Shown piece after piece: positions 1 to 9,900 of a stretch of DNA of 64,000 nucleotides. The notes under the pieces were generated by a model that ran no database searches, had not been told where the DNA came from, and saw only the letters and a list, made by a program, of their open reading frames with translations. Every line of letters starts with the position of its first letter. Position 1 is the first letter of the stretch. The translations under genes were made by a program, and so were the position numbers. Origin of the DNA: Owenweeksia sp963758205 (lineage in GTDB: Bacteria > Bacteroidota > Bacteroidia > Flavobacteriales > Schleiferiaceae); contig CAVWUM010000002.1 of the NCBI GenBank assembly GCA_963758205.1, positions 1,364,001-1,428,000 on the forward strand, written 5' to 3'.

Positions 1-3000
1 ATGGTACGCATTTACAACGATCAACAGGCTGGACAGATGTGTACGGTGGTGATGGTATGGATTGCGCCATAAGCTCCAAAAACACAAACATCATGTACGC
101 CTCCATATATTATGGAAGCTTTGTAAAATCAACCAATGGTGGCAACAGCTTTAGAACAATTACCAGCCTTACCCAAAGGGGCACTGGTAACTGGGTAACG
201 CCATTTTTAATGGATCCACAGCATCCTGATACTTTATATGCCGGGTTTGCCAATGTATGGCGATCATTTGACGGTGGTAATAGCTTTACAGACCTTACAG
301 CCTCAAGCATCTCTGGCGGTGGTAATATTGATGTACTGAGTATAGCTCCAAACCATACCAATAATGTTTATATGGCAGATGGCAACCGCATTTTTCATAG
401 TACCGATTATGGTAATACCTGGACGAGACTTTCGTCACTGAGCGTATTCAGAGCCATTTCAGGTATAGCCGTTGGCCATGATAATGCCGACCATATTGTA
501 GTAAGTATAAGTGGCTACTCACCTAACGAAAAAGTATTTGAATCTAAAGATGGCGGAGCCACCTGGACTAACCTCAGCACCGGCTTGCCTAACCTTCCGG
601 TAAATTGTGTGGTGATTGAAGATAACCCTGACCATAGTATTTACATCGGTACCGATGTGGGCATCTATTACCGCGATGATAATCATACTGAATGGTTGAG
701 CTTTAATGCAAACCTGCCTAACGTAATTGTAAACGAACTGGAAATTAATTACCTGAACCGTAAATTAAGGGCGGCCACCTATGGCCGGGGTGTATGGGAA
801 AGCCCGCTTTTCGGGGATCTTGTTCCTCCAATTGCCGGTATGGAGCTTTCTCAAAGTATTTGCCTTGGCGATACGGTTACACTTAATGATAATTCGGAAT
901 ACAATCCTACCACATTCAAGTGGGAGATTTCGCCATCCACTTTTACGTTTGTAAATGGATCTACTGATACCAGCAAAAACCCTCAGGTAGTTTTTACCCA
1001 AAAAGGATTTTATGATATAGGTTTAACCGTAGAAAACCTGCTGGGTAAGGATTCCGTAAAAGAGATAGGGGCCATTGCTGTAGGCGGTTATCCGTTGCCG
1101 TATCATGAGCATTTTAGTTCTTTATCTGATTTTAATAAATGGAGTACAACAGATACTGAACCTAAAGGCTGGAATAGAGAGTTACACCCCAATGGCGATT
1201 ATATCCTTAAAGCGAACATCTTTAACAATACTTCAAAAAATAAATTTGATATTATATCGCCTGCTGTTGATTTTACCGGCCATGATTCTATCTGGTTAAA
1301 ATTTGAGCACGCCTACAGTGGGCGTCCCAGCGCTTTTAATGATAGCCTAAATATTTATATCGCTGCATCCTGTAGCGATAACTGGGTGCAAATAGCAGCA
1401 TTGGGTGAGGATGGCAGCAATAATTTCCGCACCGCCAGCGGCACAGGTTCAGCGTTTATACCAACAATTACTGAGTGGTGTGGCAACCCTGGCGTAGCAG
1501 CCTGCCATGTTATTAACCTTTCTGCTTTCGCAGAGATGGAAGGAGTACGCGTAAAGTTTGAGGCTATAAACAATGGTGGCAATCACCTCTACCTGGAAAA
1601 TGTAAAACTTGAGGGTAATCCCACCATATCACCAAGCCCGGCATTTGCATCACTTAAAAAGGCTTGTGCTTTAGATACTGTAGGCTTTAGCGACCAAACC
1701 TATGGTTCACCCAAAAGCTGGGACTGGAGTTTTGACGGCCCTGCCAATCTTACTTCGCAAGATCGAAACCCTTCTATCTCATTTCCTAAACCAGGTACCT
1801 ATTCAGTAAAACTTAAAGTAAGTAATAATAATGGTGCCGATTCATTAACCAAGGCCTCATACATTACTATAAATCCTGCTGACTCGGTACAGATTGACCT
1901 GGACTACAATGGCAGCTTTGTTTGTAACTCTGATACGCTTAGTATTAATGTAAATGCAGTAAATGCGGGTACAAAACCATCCTTTAACTGGTACTTAAAC
2001 GGTACTATGGTAGGCGCCTCATCCGGCTTTTCATTCAGCTTTACAAACCTCAACCATGGTGATACAATTTATGCTTCATTGCGGTCAGACCTTGAATGTG
2101 CTTTTCCTGAATTGGCTTATACCGATACGGCTGTAATAATCGTGTACCCGGTGCCATCCTTACAGATCAATTCCGTTGGTACACTGTGTAGTAATGGAAG
2201 TCCTGTTTCCCTTTCTGCTACACCGGCAGGTGGAACTTTCAGCGGACCAGGTGTGGTTTCAGGTTCCAGTTTTGACCCGCAGCTATCTGGTAGCGGCACA
2301 CACATTATTACCTATACCTATCAGGATGCCAACAGTTGCCTGGTAAGGCAAACTATGAATGTACAGGTGCAGGCACCACCCAATATCGTGGTAATTAGTA
2401 ATCCAACTTTTTGTGATGGGGATGCGCCCAAACAGCTCGTGCTGGCCACTCCACTGGGTGGGGTTTATTCGGGAACCGGTGTCTCCAACAACCAGTTGGA
2501 TCCTTCAATTCTGGGGGCTGGTGCGCATAGTGTTACCTATACCTACACCTCACCTTCCTGCGGTCCGGTATCAAAATCAATAAATATAAACATCAGTAAA
2601 ACCGATACCCCCGAAGTGTATGTGGGAAACAACGAGTTGGTGTGCAGTATTACCGCAAACCAGTATCAGTGGTTTGACAGTAATAATAAAGCTGTGACAG
2701 GGGCTAATAGTAAAACCTTTACACCTGCCACCAACGGAAAATACAAAGTGGGTATTATGAATGGCAATAATTGCTTTGGTGAGAGTGAATTGTATGAATA
2801 TCATATAGGCCTTGATGAATTGCCATCCGGTGCAGAGTTTAAAGTTTTCCCTAACCCCACAAAGAGCACTCTAACTGTAGAAATTTCAGGTATGGCCACA
2901 CTTGGCCAAATGGAAATGGTTATGTATAACAGTATTGGTGTGGCCGTAAATCAGGAAACATTTGAAATGAATGGCACCTATGAGCGCACCTTTGATGTTA

Positions 3001-3083
3001 AGCAGCTCGCCTATGGCGTTTATACCCTCACCCTTACCGGGAAAGATATACATGTAACCCGAAAAGTGGTTATAGGTGAGTAG
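1..3083 (+). CDS. Sortilin/BNR-like T9SS secreted protein (5'-truncated by window edge)
   Basis: The reading frame is open from base 3, so the gene starts before the window; the first internal start (GTG at 39) is not the true start. The opening residues align with the middle of the two following paralogs (GGDG motif, then repeated 'STNGG.SF' BNR-type blades), so perhaps half the propeller is missing. Visible order: beta-propeller blades to about residue 255, a PKD-like domain (about 265-340), a jellyroll/adhesin-like domain (about 350-545), a second PKD (about 550-635), Ig-like segments, and a C-terminal T9SS type A sorting domain with FKVFPNPTKS near residue 930. The protein should cross the outer membrane by type IX secretion and be anchored or released at the surface. 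Its ligand is unknown; an adhesin or a carbohydrate/protein-binding role is inference. Family identity is strong. Confidence 0.85.
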   Translation, partial: GTHLQRSTGWTDVYGGDGMDCAISSKNTNIMYASIYYGSFVKSTNGGNSFRTITSLTQRGTGNWVTPFLMDPQHPDTLYAGFANVWRSFDGGNSFTDLTASSISGGGNIDVLSIAPNHTNNVYMADGNRIFHSTDYGNTWTRLSSLSVFRAISGIAVGHDNADHIVVSISGYSPNEKVFESKDGGATWTNLSTGLPNLPVNCVVIEDNPDHSIYIGTDVGIYYRDDNHTEWLSFNANLPNVIVNELEINYLNRKLRAATYGRGVWESPLFGDLVPPIAGMELSQSICLGDTVTLNDNSEYNPTTFKWEISPSTFTFVNGSTDTSKNPQVVFTQKGFYDIGLTVENLLGKDSVKEIGAIAVGGYPLPYHEHFSSLSDFNKWSTTDTEPKGWNRELHPNGDYILKANIFNNTSKNKFDIISPAVDFTGHDSIWLKFEHAYSGRPSAFNDSLNIYIAASCSDNWVQIAALGEDGSNNFRTASGTGSAFIPTITEWCGNPGVAACHVINLSAFAEMEGVRVKFEAINNGGNHLYLENVKLEGNPTISPSPAFASLKKACALDTVGFSDQTYGSPKSWDWSFDGPANLTSQDRNPSISFPKPGTYSVKLKVSNNNGADSLTKASYITINPADSVQIDLDYNGSFVCNSDTLSINVNAVNAGTKPSFNWYLNGTMVGASSGFSFSFTNLNHGDTIYASLRSDLECAFPELAYTDTAVIIVYPVPSLQINSVGTLCSNGSPVSLSATPAGGTFSGPGVVSGSSFDPQLSGSGTHIITYTYQDANSCLVRQTMNVQVQAPPNIVVISNPTFCDGDAPKQLVLATPLGGVYSGTGVSNNQLDPSILGAGAHSVTYTYTSPSCGPVSKSININISKTDTPEVYVGNNELVCSITANQYQWFDSNNKAVTGANSKTFTPATNGKYKVGIMNGNNCFGESELYEYHIGLDELPSGAEFKVFPNPTKSTLTVEISGMATLGQMEMVMYNSIGVAVNQETFEMNGTYERTFDVKQLAYGVYTLTLTGKDIHVTRKVVIGE

Positions 3084-3143
3084 CCCTTTCGCTGCCCGAT
3101 ACAAAGCATGAAAAGCAAAACTCTTATTCTTATTTACTCTTAA

Positions 3144-3575
3144 ATGTTTCTTCGAATTTCCATTCTGTTTATTCTCTTACGATGTGGGGGTCCTGGGGAT
3201 ATGGTGCCCCAGGAAGCATCAGAACTTAACGCTACCTATATGAAGTATGTGCCGGGAGCGGGTGGTGGCCGCGGTATTACATTTAAGGTTCATAGCCCTG
3301 ACTCTGTAGCCAACCTCAGCATCCAAAAATTCGTGGTTAATGATGTGGAAGTGCCCGGCCATATTTTTTATGATAAGGGTACTACACTTATTGAGGCTAA
3401 CGTGTTTTACGAAGACCCGGAAATGACCATTGATAATGAAAACCCTGAACCCGTTGATCCTGTGCTCTATAACCAGGATGAATACTCAGGTAAAATATAC
3501 TATACCATTGGCACCGTGCCCGATTCCCTTTTTATTGATGAATTCAGGGAAGTGGAATCGCCCATGTATCAGTAG
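3144..3575 (+). CDS. Small exported protein of unknown function, possible lipoprotein
   Basis: A 143-residue protein with a short hydrophobic N-terminus ending LFILLRCGG. The Cys suggests a lipoprotein, but Arg just before it is a poor lipobox, so lipidation is doubtful. The rest is polar and beta-rich with no domain I recognise. An in-frame ATG lies upstream at 3108 but is separated by a TAA at 3141-3143, directly before the chosen ATG. The gene lies between two giant T9SS proteins, 60 bp after one and 15 bp before the next, which suggests cotranscription. A role as an accessory or folding partner of the propeller proteins is inference only. Confidence 0.6.
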   Translation: MFLRISILFILLRCGGPGDMVPQEASELNATYMKYVPGAGGGRGITFKVHSPDSVANLSIQKFVVNDVEVPGHIFYDKGTTLIEANVFYEDPEMTIDNENPEPVDPVLYNQDEYSGKIYYTIGTVPDSLFIDEFREVESPMYQ

Positions 3576-3590
3576 CCCTAAATTTCTGCT

Positions 3591-6500
3591 ATGAAAAAAA
3601 TCTATTTGCTGGCCTCTGTGGCCATTGCTTCGGCTATCGCACTTACTATCGGCTTAAAGCCGCTTAAACTTACAGACCGCGAAAAATATGAGGCGTTTAT
3701 CAACTCACATCCCTACTCCACACGCGAACACCTAACGCCTGAACAGCTGAAGGCCATTCCTAAAAAAGACAGACCTGATTTGGCCATGGAGCAGGACTTT
3801 CTGCTCACCATGGATCCGGCTCTGGGCTACCCAACTCCTGAAAAACTTATACCGGTTTACCAGCAAATTGCCGCTGCCCGTAAGCATCCTATTCCCGGTA
3901 CACCGGGATCAATGGCCACCCCATGGGTGGAAAGAGGGCCTGACAATGTGGGCGGTAGAACCCGTGCTATAATGTTTGATCCGAATGATCCAACCAACAA
4001 AAAAGTATGGGCAGGTGGCGCCACTGGTGGGCTTTGGTTCAATAACGATATTACAAGCCCTACCTCTACCTGGACAGCCGTTGATGACTTTTGGGAAAAT
4101 ATTTCCATTACGGCCATTGTTGCGGATCCTACCAACGACAGTATTTTTTATGTAGGAACGGGTGAAGGATGGGGATCGAGCGTATCAGGTGCTCGCGGAG
4201 CAGGAATTTGGAAAAGCACGGATGCCGGCCAAACCTGGAGCCAGCTACCCGCCACCACAGCCTATTATTTTGTGAATGATTTAGTTGTAAGAAATGAAAA
4301 TGGTAACGGTGTACTTTACGCTGGCCTAAGAGGTGTGGGTTATGCAGGCACTGTACACGGCACACCATCCGAAGGTATTCAGCGCTCAACAGATGGAGGT
4401 GTAACCTTTACACAGGTGGCGCCAAACGTACCTTCTCAAAGTTTTAATTATGCTATTGGCGATCTGGAAATTGCAGCTGACAACCGTATTTGGGTAGGCA
4501 CAATAAACAGTGCAAACTCTGGCAGTAACCGCGGTGGGGGTAGAATTCTTTACAGTGATGATGGTACTAGCTGGACTGTAGCTTACACCAAAAGCGGAGG
4601 TAAGCGTGTGAAAATAGCCACCGCCCCAAGTGATTCGGCTTATGTATATGCCATTATAGAAGTTGGAAACTCTGTTGGCGAAATTGTTAAAACCACTAAC
4701 CATGGTAGCACCTGGACTAACGTAAACGAACCTGCCGATGCAGATCCCAATATCTCGGCCTCTGACTTTTCAAGAAACCAGGCATGGATACACCTGGCCC
4801 TGGCTCTGGATCCCAATGACCCCAATACGGTAATTGCGGGATCGGTAGATCCTTTTATTTCAAATAATGGCGGAAACAGCTGGAAGCAACTGGCCCACTG
4901 GTATGGCGGCTTTGGCTATACCGAGGTACATGCCGATCAGCAAATAGTGGTGTTTCGTGGCGGGTCCTCTTCAGAAGCTTTATTTGGCAATGATGGTGGT
5001 ATTTATTTTTCAACCAACCTTACGGCTCCCACACCGAGCTTTACCAACCTTAACCGCGGCTATAATGTAACGCAGTTTTACTCATGCGCCTTGCACCCAA
5101 CTGCCGGCAACAATACCTTTTTGGGTGGCACCCAGGATAATGGTTCTCACAGATTCTTAACACCGGGGGTGAACAGCACCACCGAGGTAACCGGGGGCGA
5201 TGGCGCCTACTGCTTTATTGACCAAACCAACCCTGCAATCCAGATTACATCATACGTGTATAACAGTTATTGGGTATCCAATAATGGAGGAATATCATTC
5301 AACAACAAAGTGCAAAATACCTCCAGCACCGGTAGCTTTATTAACCCTACGGATTACGATGATCATCAACATGCGCTCTACTCTGCGCGCACTTCAGGCT
5401 CAATAAACCGAATATTGAATGTAGATGGAAACCCCAATGTTGGCTCTTTTAATGTGGCATTGGGCAGTATGGCTACCCACCTTAGGGTATCGCCTTACAC
5501 TACCAACTCCACCACTTTATTTGTTGGTACGGCATCGGGCAGAGTATTTAAAATCGCCAATGCGGAGAGTGGCAACCCTACTTCGGTAGAATTAACACGC
5601 TCTAACCTACCCACCGGAAGCGTAAGCTGCATTGATGTTGGCTCCACAGAAAACGAGCTTTTGCTTACTTACAGCAATTATGGTGTGAATTCCGTTTGGT
5701 ACACCAATGATGGAGGTATAACATGGAGCAGCAAAGAGGGCAACCTGCCCGACATGCCCGTACGCTGGGCATTGTTTAATCCCAATGATAGAAATGAAGC
5801 CATACTCGCCACTGAAGTTGGCATATGGAGCTCACTGGATTTGAATGCTGCTACCCCAAGCTGGACACCTTCCACTTCGGGGCTGGCTAATGTGCGTACC
5901 TCTATGCTACAAATTCGAAGCTCTGATAATGAAGTACTGGCAGCAACCTTTGGACGCGGTATGTTCACCAGCAGCGGTTTTAGCACCAGCCAGGCTCCGC
6001 AAGCCTCATTTATAGTCTCACAAACAGAGGCATGTGCCGGTGATACAGTGTTGTTTTCAGATGTTTCCAATTTTTCCCCTACCCAATGGAACTGGACGTT
6101 TTCGCCCGCCTCGGTAACATTTGTGAATGGTACTTCGGCCAACTCACAAAACCCTCAAGTGGTTTTTAATACCACGGCAAATTACCAGGCGGTGCTGGAA
6201 GCCGGTAATGCGTTTGGCACGGATAAGGACACCACAATGGTAAGTGCTGAAATATTTCCCATACCTGTAATTACAGCGAATAACAACGTGCTTAGTTGCA
6301 TCCCGGTACCCGGTCTCTCCTATCAGTGGTACTTTAACGGATTGCCCATTGCCGGGGCAACTTCGAGCAGTTATACCACCACCCAGGATGGCTACTTTCA
6401 TGTGGCGGTAACGGGCACCCAATGTACCGTTCACTCCAAACAATACCTTTCCATAACTTTTGATCTGGAAGAGTTTGGGCGCACTATAAACCTGAAGGTT

Positions 6501-6731
6501 TATCCCAATCCCGTAAAGGATATAATTACGGTGGCCTTTACCAATGACGAAAGGAAACCGGTAGAACTGGAAATTACGGATACGAAAGGCGCTCTGGTTT
6601 ATAGTGCAGCTTTAGGCAACAATACTGTGATAGATGAGAATATTTCATTGGGCCATTTATCGCGAGGCAACTACCTGTTACGCATCATTATAGGCAATCA
6701 TGTGGTTTCCGAAAAAATAAACCGTTTATAA
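3591..6731 (+). CDS. Sortilin/BNR-like beta-propeller protein with T9SS sorting domain
   Basis: This 1046-residue protein begins with a signal peptide (MKKIYLLASVAIASAIALTI). A conserved pre-propeller segment follows (about 30-105) containing KKDRPDLAMEQ and a 'TMDPALGYPTPEKL' motif, almost the same as in the next gene. Residues 110-800 form VPS10/BNR-type blades with repeated S-x-(D/N)-G-G-x-(S/T)-W motifs. A PKD-like domain (about 805-890), a short Ig-like segment and a T9SS tail starting LKVYPNPVKD complete it. It is secreted through T9SS. No glycosidase catalytic residues are evident, so a hydrolase name would be unsafe. It is the shortest complete paralog in the array because it lacks the jellyroll module present in both neighbours. 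Confidence 0.87.
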   Translation: MKKIYLLASVAIASAIALTIGLKPLKLTDREKYEAFINSHPYSTREHLTPEQLKAIPKKDRPDLAMEQDFLLTMDPALGYPTPEKLIPVYQQIAAARKHPIPGTPGSMATPWVERGPDNVGGRTRAIMFDPNDPTNKKVWAGGATGGLWFNNDITSPTSTWTAVDDFWENISITAIVADPTNDSIFYVGTGEGWGSSVSGARGAGIWKSTDAGQTWSQLPATTAYYFVNDLVVRNENGNGVLYAGLRGVGYAGTVHGTPSEGIQRSTDGGVTFTQVAPNVPSQSFNYAIGDLEIAADNRIWVGTINSANSGSNRGGGRILYSDDGTSWTVAYTKSGGKRVKIATAPSDSAYVYAIIEVGNSVGEIVKTTNHGSTWTNVNEPADADPNISASDFSRNQAWIHLALALDPNDPNTVIAGSVDPFISNNGGNSWKQLAHWYGGFGYTEVHADQQIVVFRGGSSSEALFGNDGGIYFSTNLTAPTPSFTNLNRGYNVTQFYSCALHPTAGNNTFLGGTQDNGSHRFLTPGVNSTTEVTGGDGAYCFIDQTNPAIQITSYVYNSYWVSNNGGISFNNKVQNTSSTGSFINPTDYDDHQHALYSARTSGSINRILNVDGNPNVGSFNVALGSMATHLRVSPYTTNSTTLFVGTASGRVFKIANAESGNPTSVELTRSNLPTGSVSCIDVGSTENELLLTYSNYGVNSVWYTNDGGITWSSKEGNLPDMPVRWALFNPNDRNEAILATEVGIWSSLDLNAATPSWTPSTSGLANVRTSMLQIRSSDNEVLAATFGRGMFTSSGFSTSQAPQASFIVSQTEACAGDTVLFSDVSNFSPTQWNWTFSPASVTFVNGTSANSQNPQVVFNTTANYQAVLEAGNAFGTDKDTTMVSAEIFPIPVITANNNVLSCIPVPGLSYQWYFNGLPIAGATSSSYTTTQDGYFHVAVTGTQCTVHSKQYLSITFDLEEFGRTINLKVYPNPVKDIITVAFTNDERKPVELEITDTKGALVYSAALGNNTVIDENISLGHLSRGNYLLRIIIGNHVVSEKINRL

Positions 6732-6918
6732 AAATCCAGGGCATTATCTGGTGAAATAGCGGTTTTTTTTCCTTTTTGAAATACGGCATATTCCTTATTC
6801 GGCTGAGCTAAAATGCTGGTAACTTGCACATAGCAATAACCAATTTTTACTATATGATTTTACAGTGTAGCTAACTAGATTAGCCACACTCTAAATCATT
6901 AAGGCTTAACCATTTGCC

Positions 6919-9900
6919 ATGAAAAAACTACTACCCCTCCTGCTGCTATCCATTTTGCTGTTGCCTTCAGCTAAAATTGAAAAAACCTCCGAAAAGGAAA
7001 TTTACCGAATAGCCATAAACAGCCATAAGTATTCTACAAGGCCACATCTTACCAAAGAAGACATTAAACAAATGCCTAAAAAAGACCGGCCTGACCTTGC
7101 CTGGGAGCAAAACTTTATGGCAACTATGGACCCGGCACTTGGCCATCCCACGCCTGAGAGGCTTTTACCTATATATCAGCAGGTAGCACAGGCCCGCAAC
7201 TCCATGATGGCTACACCGGGCGCTGCATCAGCGCCATGGGTAGAGCGTGGCCCCAACAATGTATCTGGCCGTACACGCGCCATAGCTTATGACCCTAATG
7301 ACCTTACCGGCAAAAAAGTATGGGCCGGGGGTGTAACGGGCGGCTTGTGGTACAATAATGACATCACTTCCGCATCCTCACAATGGGTAGCTGTAAACGA
7401 CTTTTGGGATAACATCGCCATTACCGCCATAGCTTTTGACCCCACCAACACCAACACCATTTACGTTGGTACCGGAGAAGGCTGGGGAACAGGATCGAGC
7501 CGTGGAGCAGGCATCTGGAAATCAACCAATGGTGGAACCACCTGGACACAACTTAGCGCAACCAGTAGCTTTTATTATGTGAACGACCTTGCCGTAAGAA
7601 ATGAAAGCGGCAATGGGGTGCTCTATGTTGCCATCCGTGGAAACTTCCATGCACAGGCCTGGCATGGATCATCCGATCAGGGCTTGCAGCGCTCAACCAA
7701 TGGTGGTGTGAGCTTTACCCAGGTTATGCCCAATATTCCCGGAGAATCACAACCTTTTGCTGCAGCAGATATTGAAATCAGTGCTAATAACACCCTTTGG
7801 GTGGGCACTACTACTTCATCTTATGGGCTTACTGATAGAGGTGGCGGCCGCATATTGAGCAGCTCTAATGGCACCAGCTGGACTACACGCTACACCTCAA
7901 CCAATGGTGAGAGAGTAGAAGTGGCCTGCGCGCCTAGCGATGCCAATTATGTGTACGCGATTGTTGAAGCCGGTAATGTGGTAGATGCCATTGTGAGAAC
8001 CACCAATGGAGGAACCAGCTGGAGCAACCGCAATGAGCCCAGCGATGCTGATAATGGCATTCCTTCAACAGATTTCAGCCGCGGGCAGGCGTGGTATGAC
8101 CTTATTGCTGCCGTTGATCCCAACAACAGAAACACACTAATTGTAGGGGGTATTGATTTATTCCGATCTACAGATGGTGCCAATAGCTGGAGCCAGATTT
8201 CAAAATGGAGCAATAACAATAACCTGGCTTTCCTTAATTGCTCCGAAGTTCATGCTGATCAGCATGCAATAGTTTTTAAACCGGGTTCAAGCAGCCAGGT
8301 TTTATTTGGCAACGATGGCGGAGTTTATTACACCAATAGCATCTCAAGCGCAGCCAGCAGCAATGTAATTTCACCAAGAGATAATGGCTACAACGTAACA
8401 CAGTTTTATGCCTGTGCCATTCACCCAACGGCTTCGTCCAATTATTTTTTAGCAGGATCTCAGGATAATGGCAGCCAGCAGTTCAATACCGCAGGAATAA
8501 ACTCAACTGTTGAAGTTACAGGTGGTGATGGGGCATTTTGTTTTATAGACCAGACCAACGCCAATTACCAGATTACCTCCTACGTTTACAACAGTTTTTA
8601 CAGATCCAGCAATGGCGGATCTTCATTTAACACAACGCTGCAAAGCGACCAAAATACAGGTAGGTTTATAAATCCTGCAGATTATGATGATAATCAAAAT
8701 GTGCTGTACTCGGCCCGTACTTCTACTACCATAAACAGAATTACCAACGTTACAGGCTCTTATAATGTGGGTAGTATTACCGTTACCGGGATGAATAGCA
8801 TGGCATCGCACCTGCGGGTTTCGCCTTACACCACTTCTTCCACCACTCTTTTTGTAGGTACGGATACCGGAGATCTTTATAAAATCACCAATGCCAATGG
8901 AAGCTCACCTTCAACCACCAACATTACAGGTAACCTGCCTTCAGGTAACATCTCATGTGTGGAGATTGGCGCCAATGAAAATCAGCTCCTTGTAACCTAT
9001 ACCAACTATGGTGTTACCTCGGTGTGGTATACCACCAATGGGGGCTCAAGCTGGAGTAATAAAGAGGGCAACCTGCCTGATATGCCCGTTCGCTGGGCGC
9101 TATTTAATCCTAATGACAGAAATGAAGTTATACTGGCTACGGAAGTAGGCGTTTGGAGCACGGGTAATTTCAACTCCGCAAGCCCAAGCTGGTCGCCCAG
9201 CAACAGCGGGCTGGCCAATGTGCGGGTTGATATGCTCCAAATCCGCGACAGCGATAAAGAAGTAATTGCCGCAACTTATGGCCGTGGATTATTTTCCAGC
9301 TCAGGGTTTGCCGCTGCACAGGTACCGGTTGCCAACTTTGGTTACAGCGAGCAGTTTCCCTGTACGGGAGATGCTGTACAACTTGGCGATAGCAGTACTG
9401 GCTCGCCAACATTAAGGCTTTGGACTATTACCCCCAATACCTTCAGCTATAGCTCGGGCAGCAGTGCCACAAGCCAAAATCCTGAAGTAACCTTTAATGC
9501 ACCCGGCTGGTACAGCATTAAATTAAAAGTGAGTAATGCCAATGGTAGTGATAGCCTTACAATAACCCAGGCCATACGCGCAGGCGGCCGCTCTTTACCC
9601 TTTAGCGAAGATTTTGAGGCTACCAGTACCAGTATTGGAGAATGGCTCGTAACCAATCCTGATAACTCCACCACATGGAGCCTATTTACGGTAGGCGGCA
9701 ATTCACCAGGAACAAGGGCGGCCGGAATTGATAACTATAACTACAATGCTGCAGGGCAAAGAGATGGTTTGCTATCTCCTGCCTTCGATTTAACCGGGTA
9801 CACACAGGCCACCTTGAGTTTTGAATATGCCTACAGAAGATATAGTTCGGCCAATCAGGATAGTTTAGCAGTTTTTATAAGCACAGATTGTGGCACAACC

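Noticed and set aside
5678..6142. 154-residue frame antisense to the second T9SS propeller gene
   Set aside because: It lies wholly opposite a well-supported coding frame and has no signal, domain or start context of its own.
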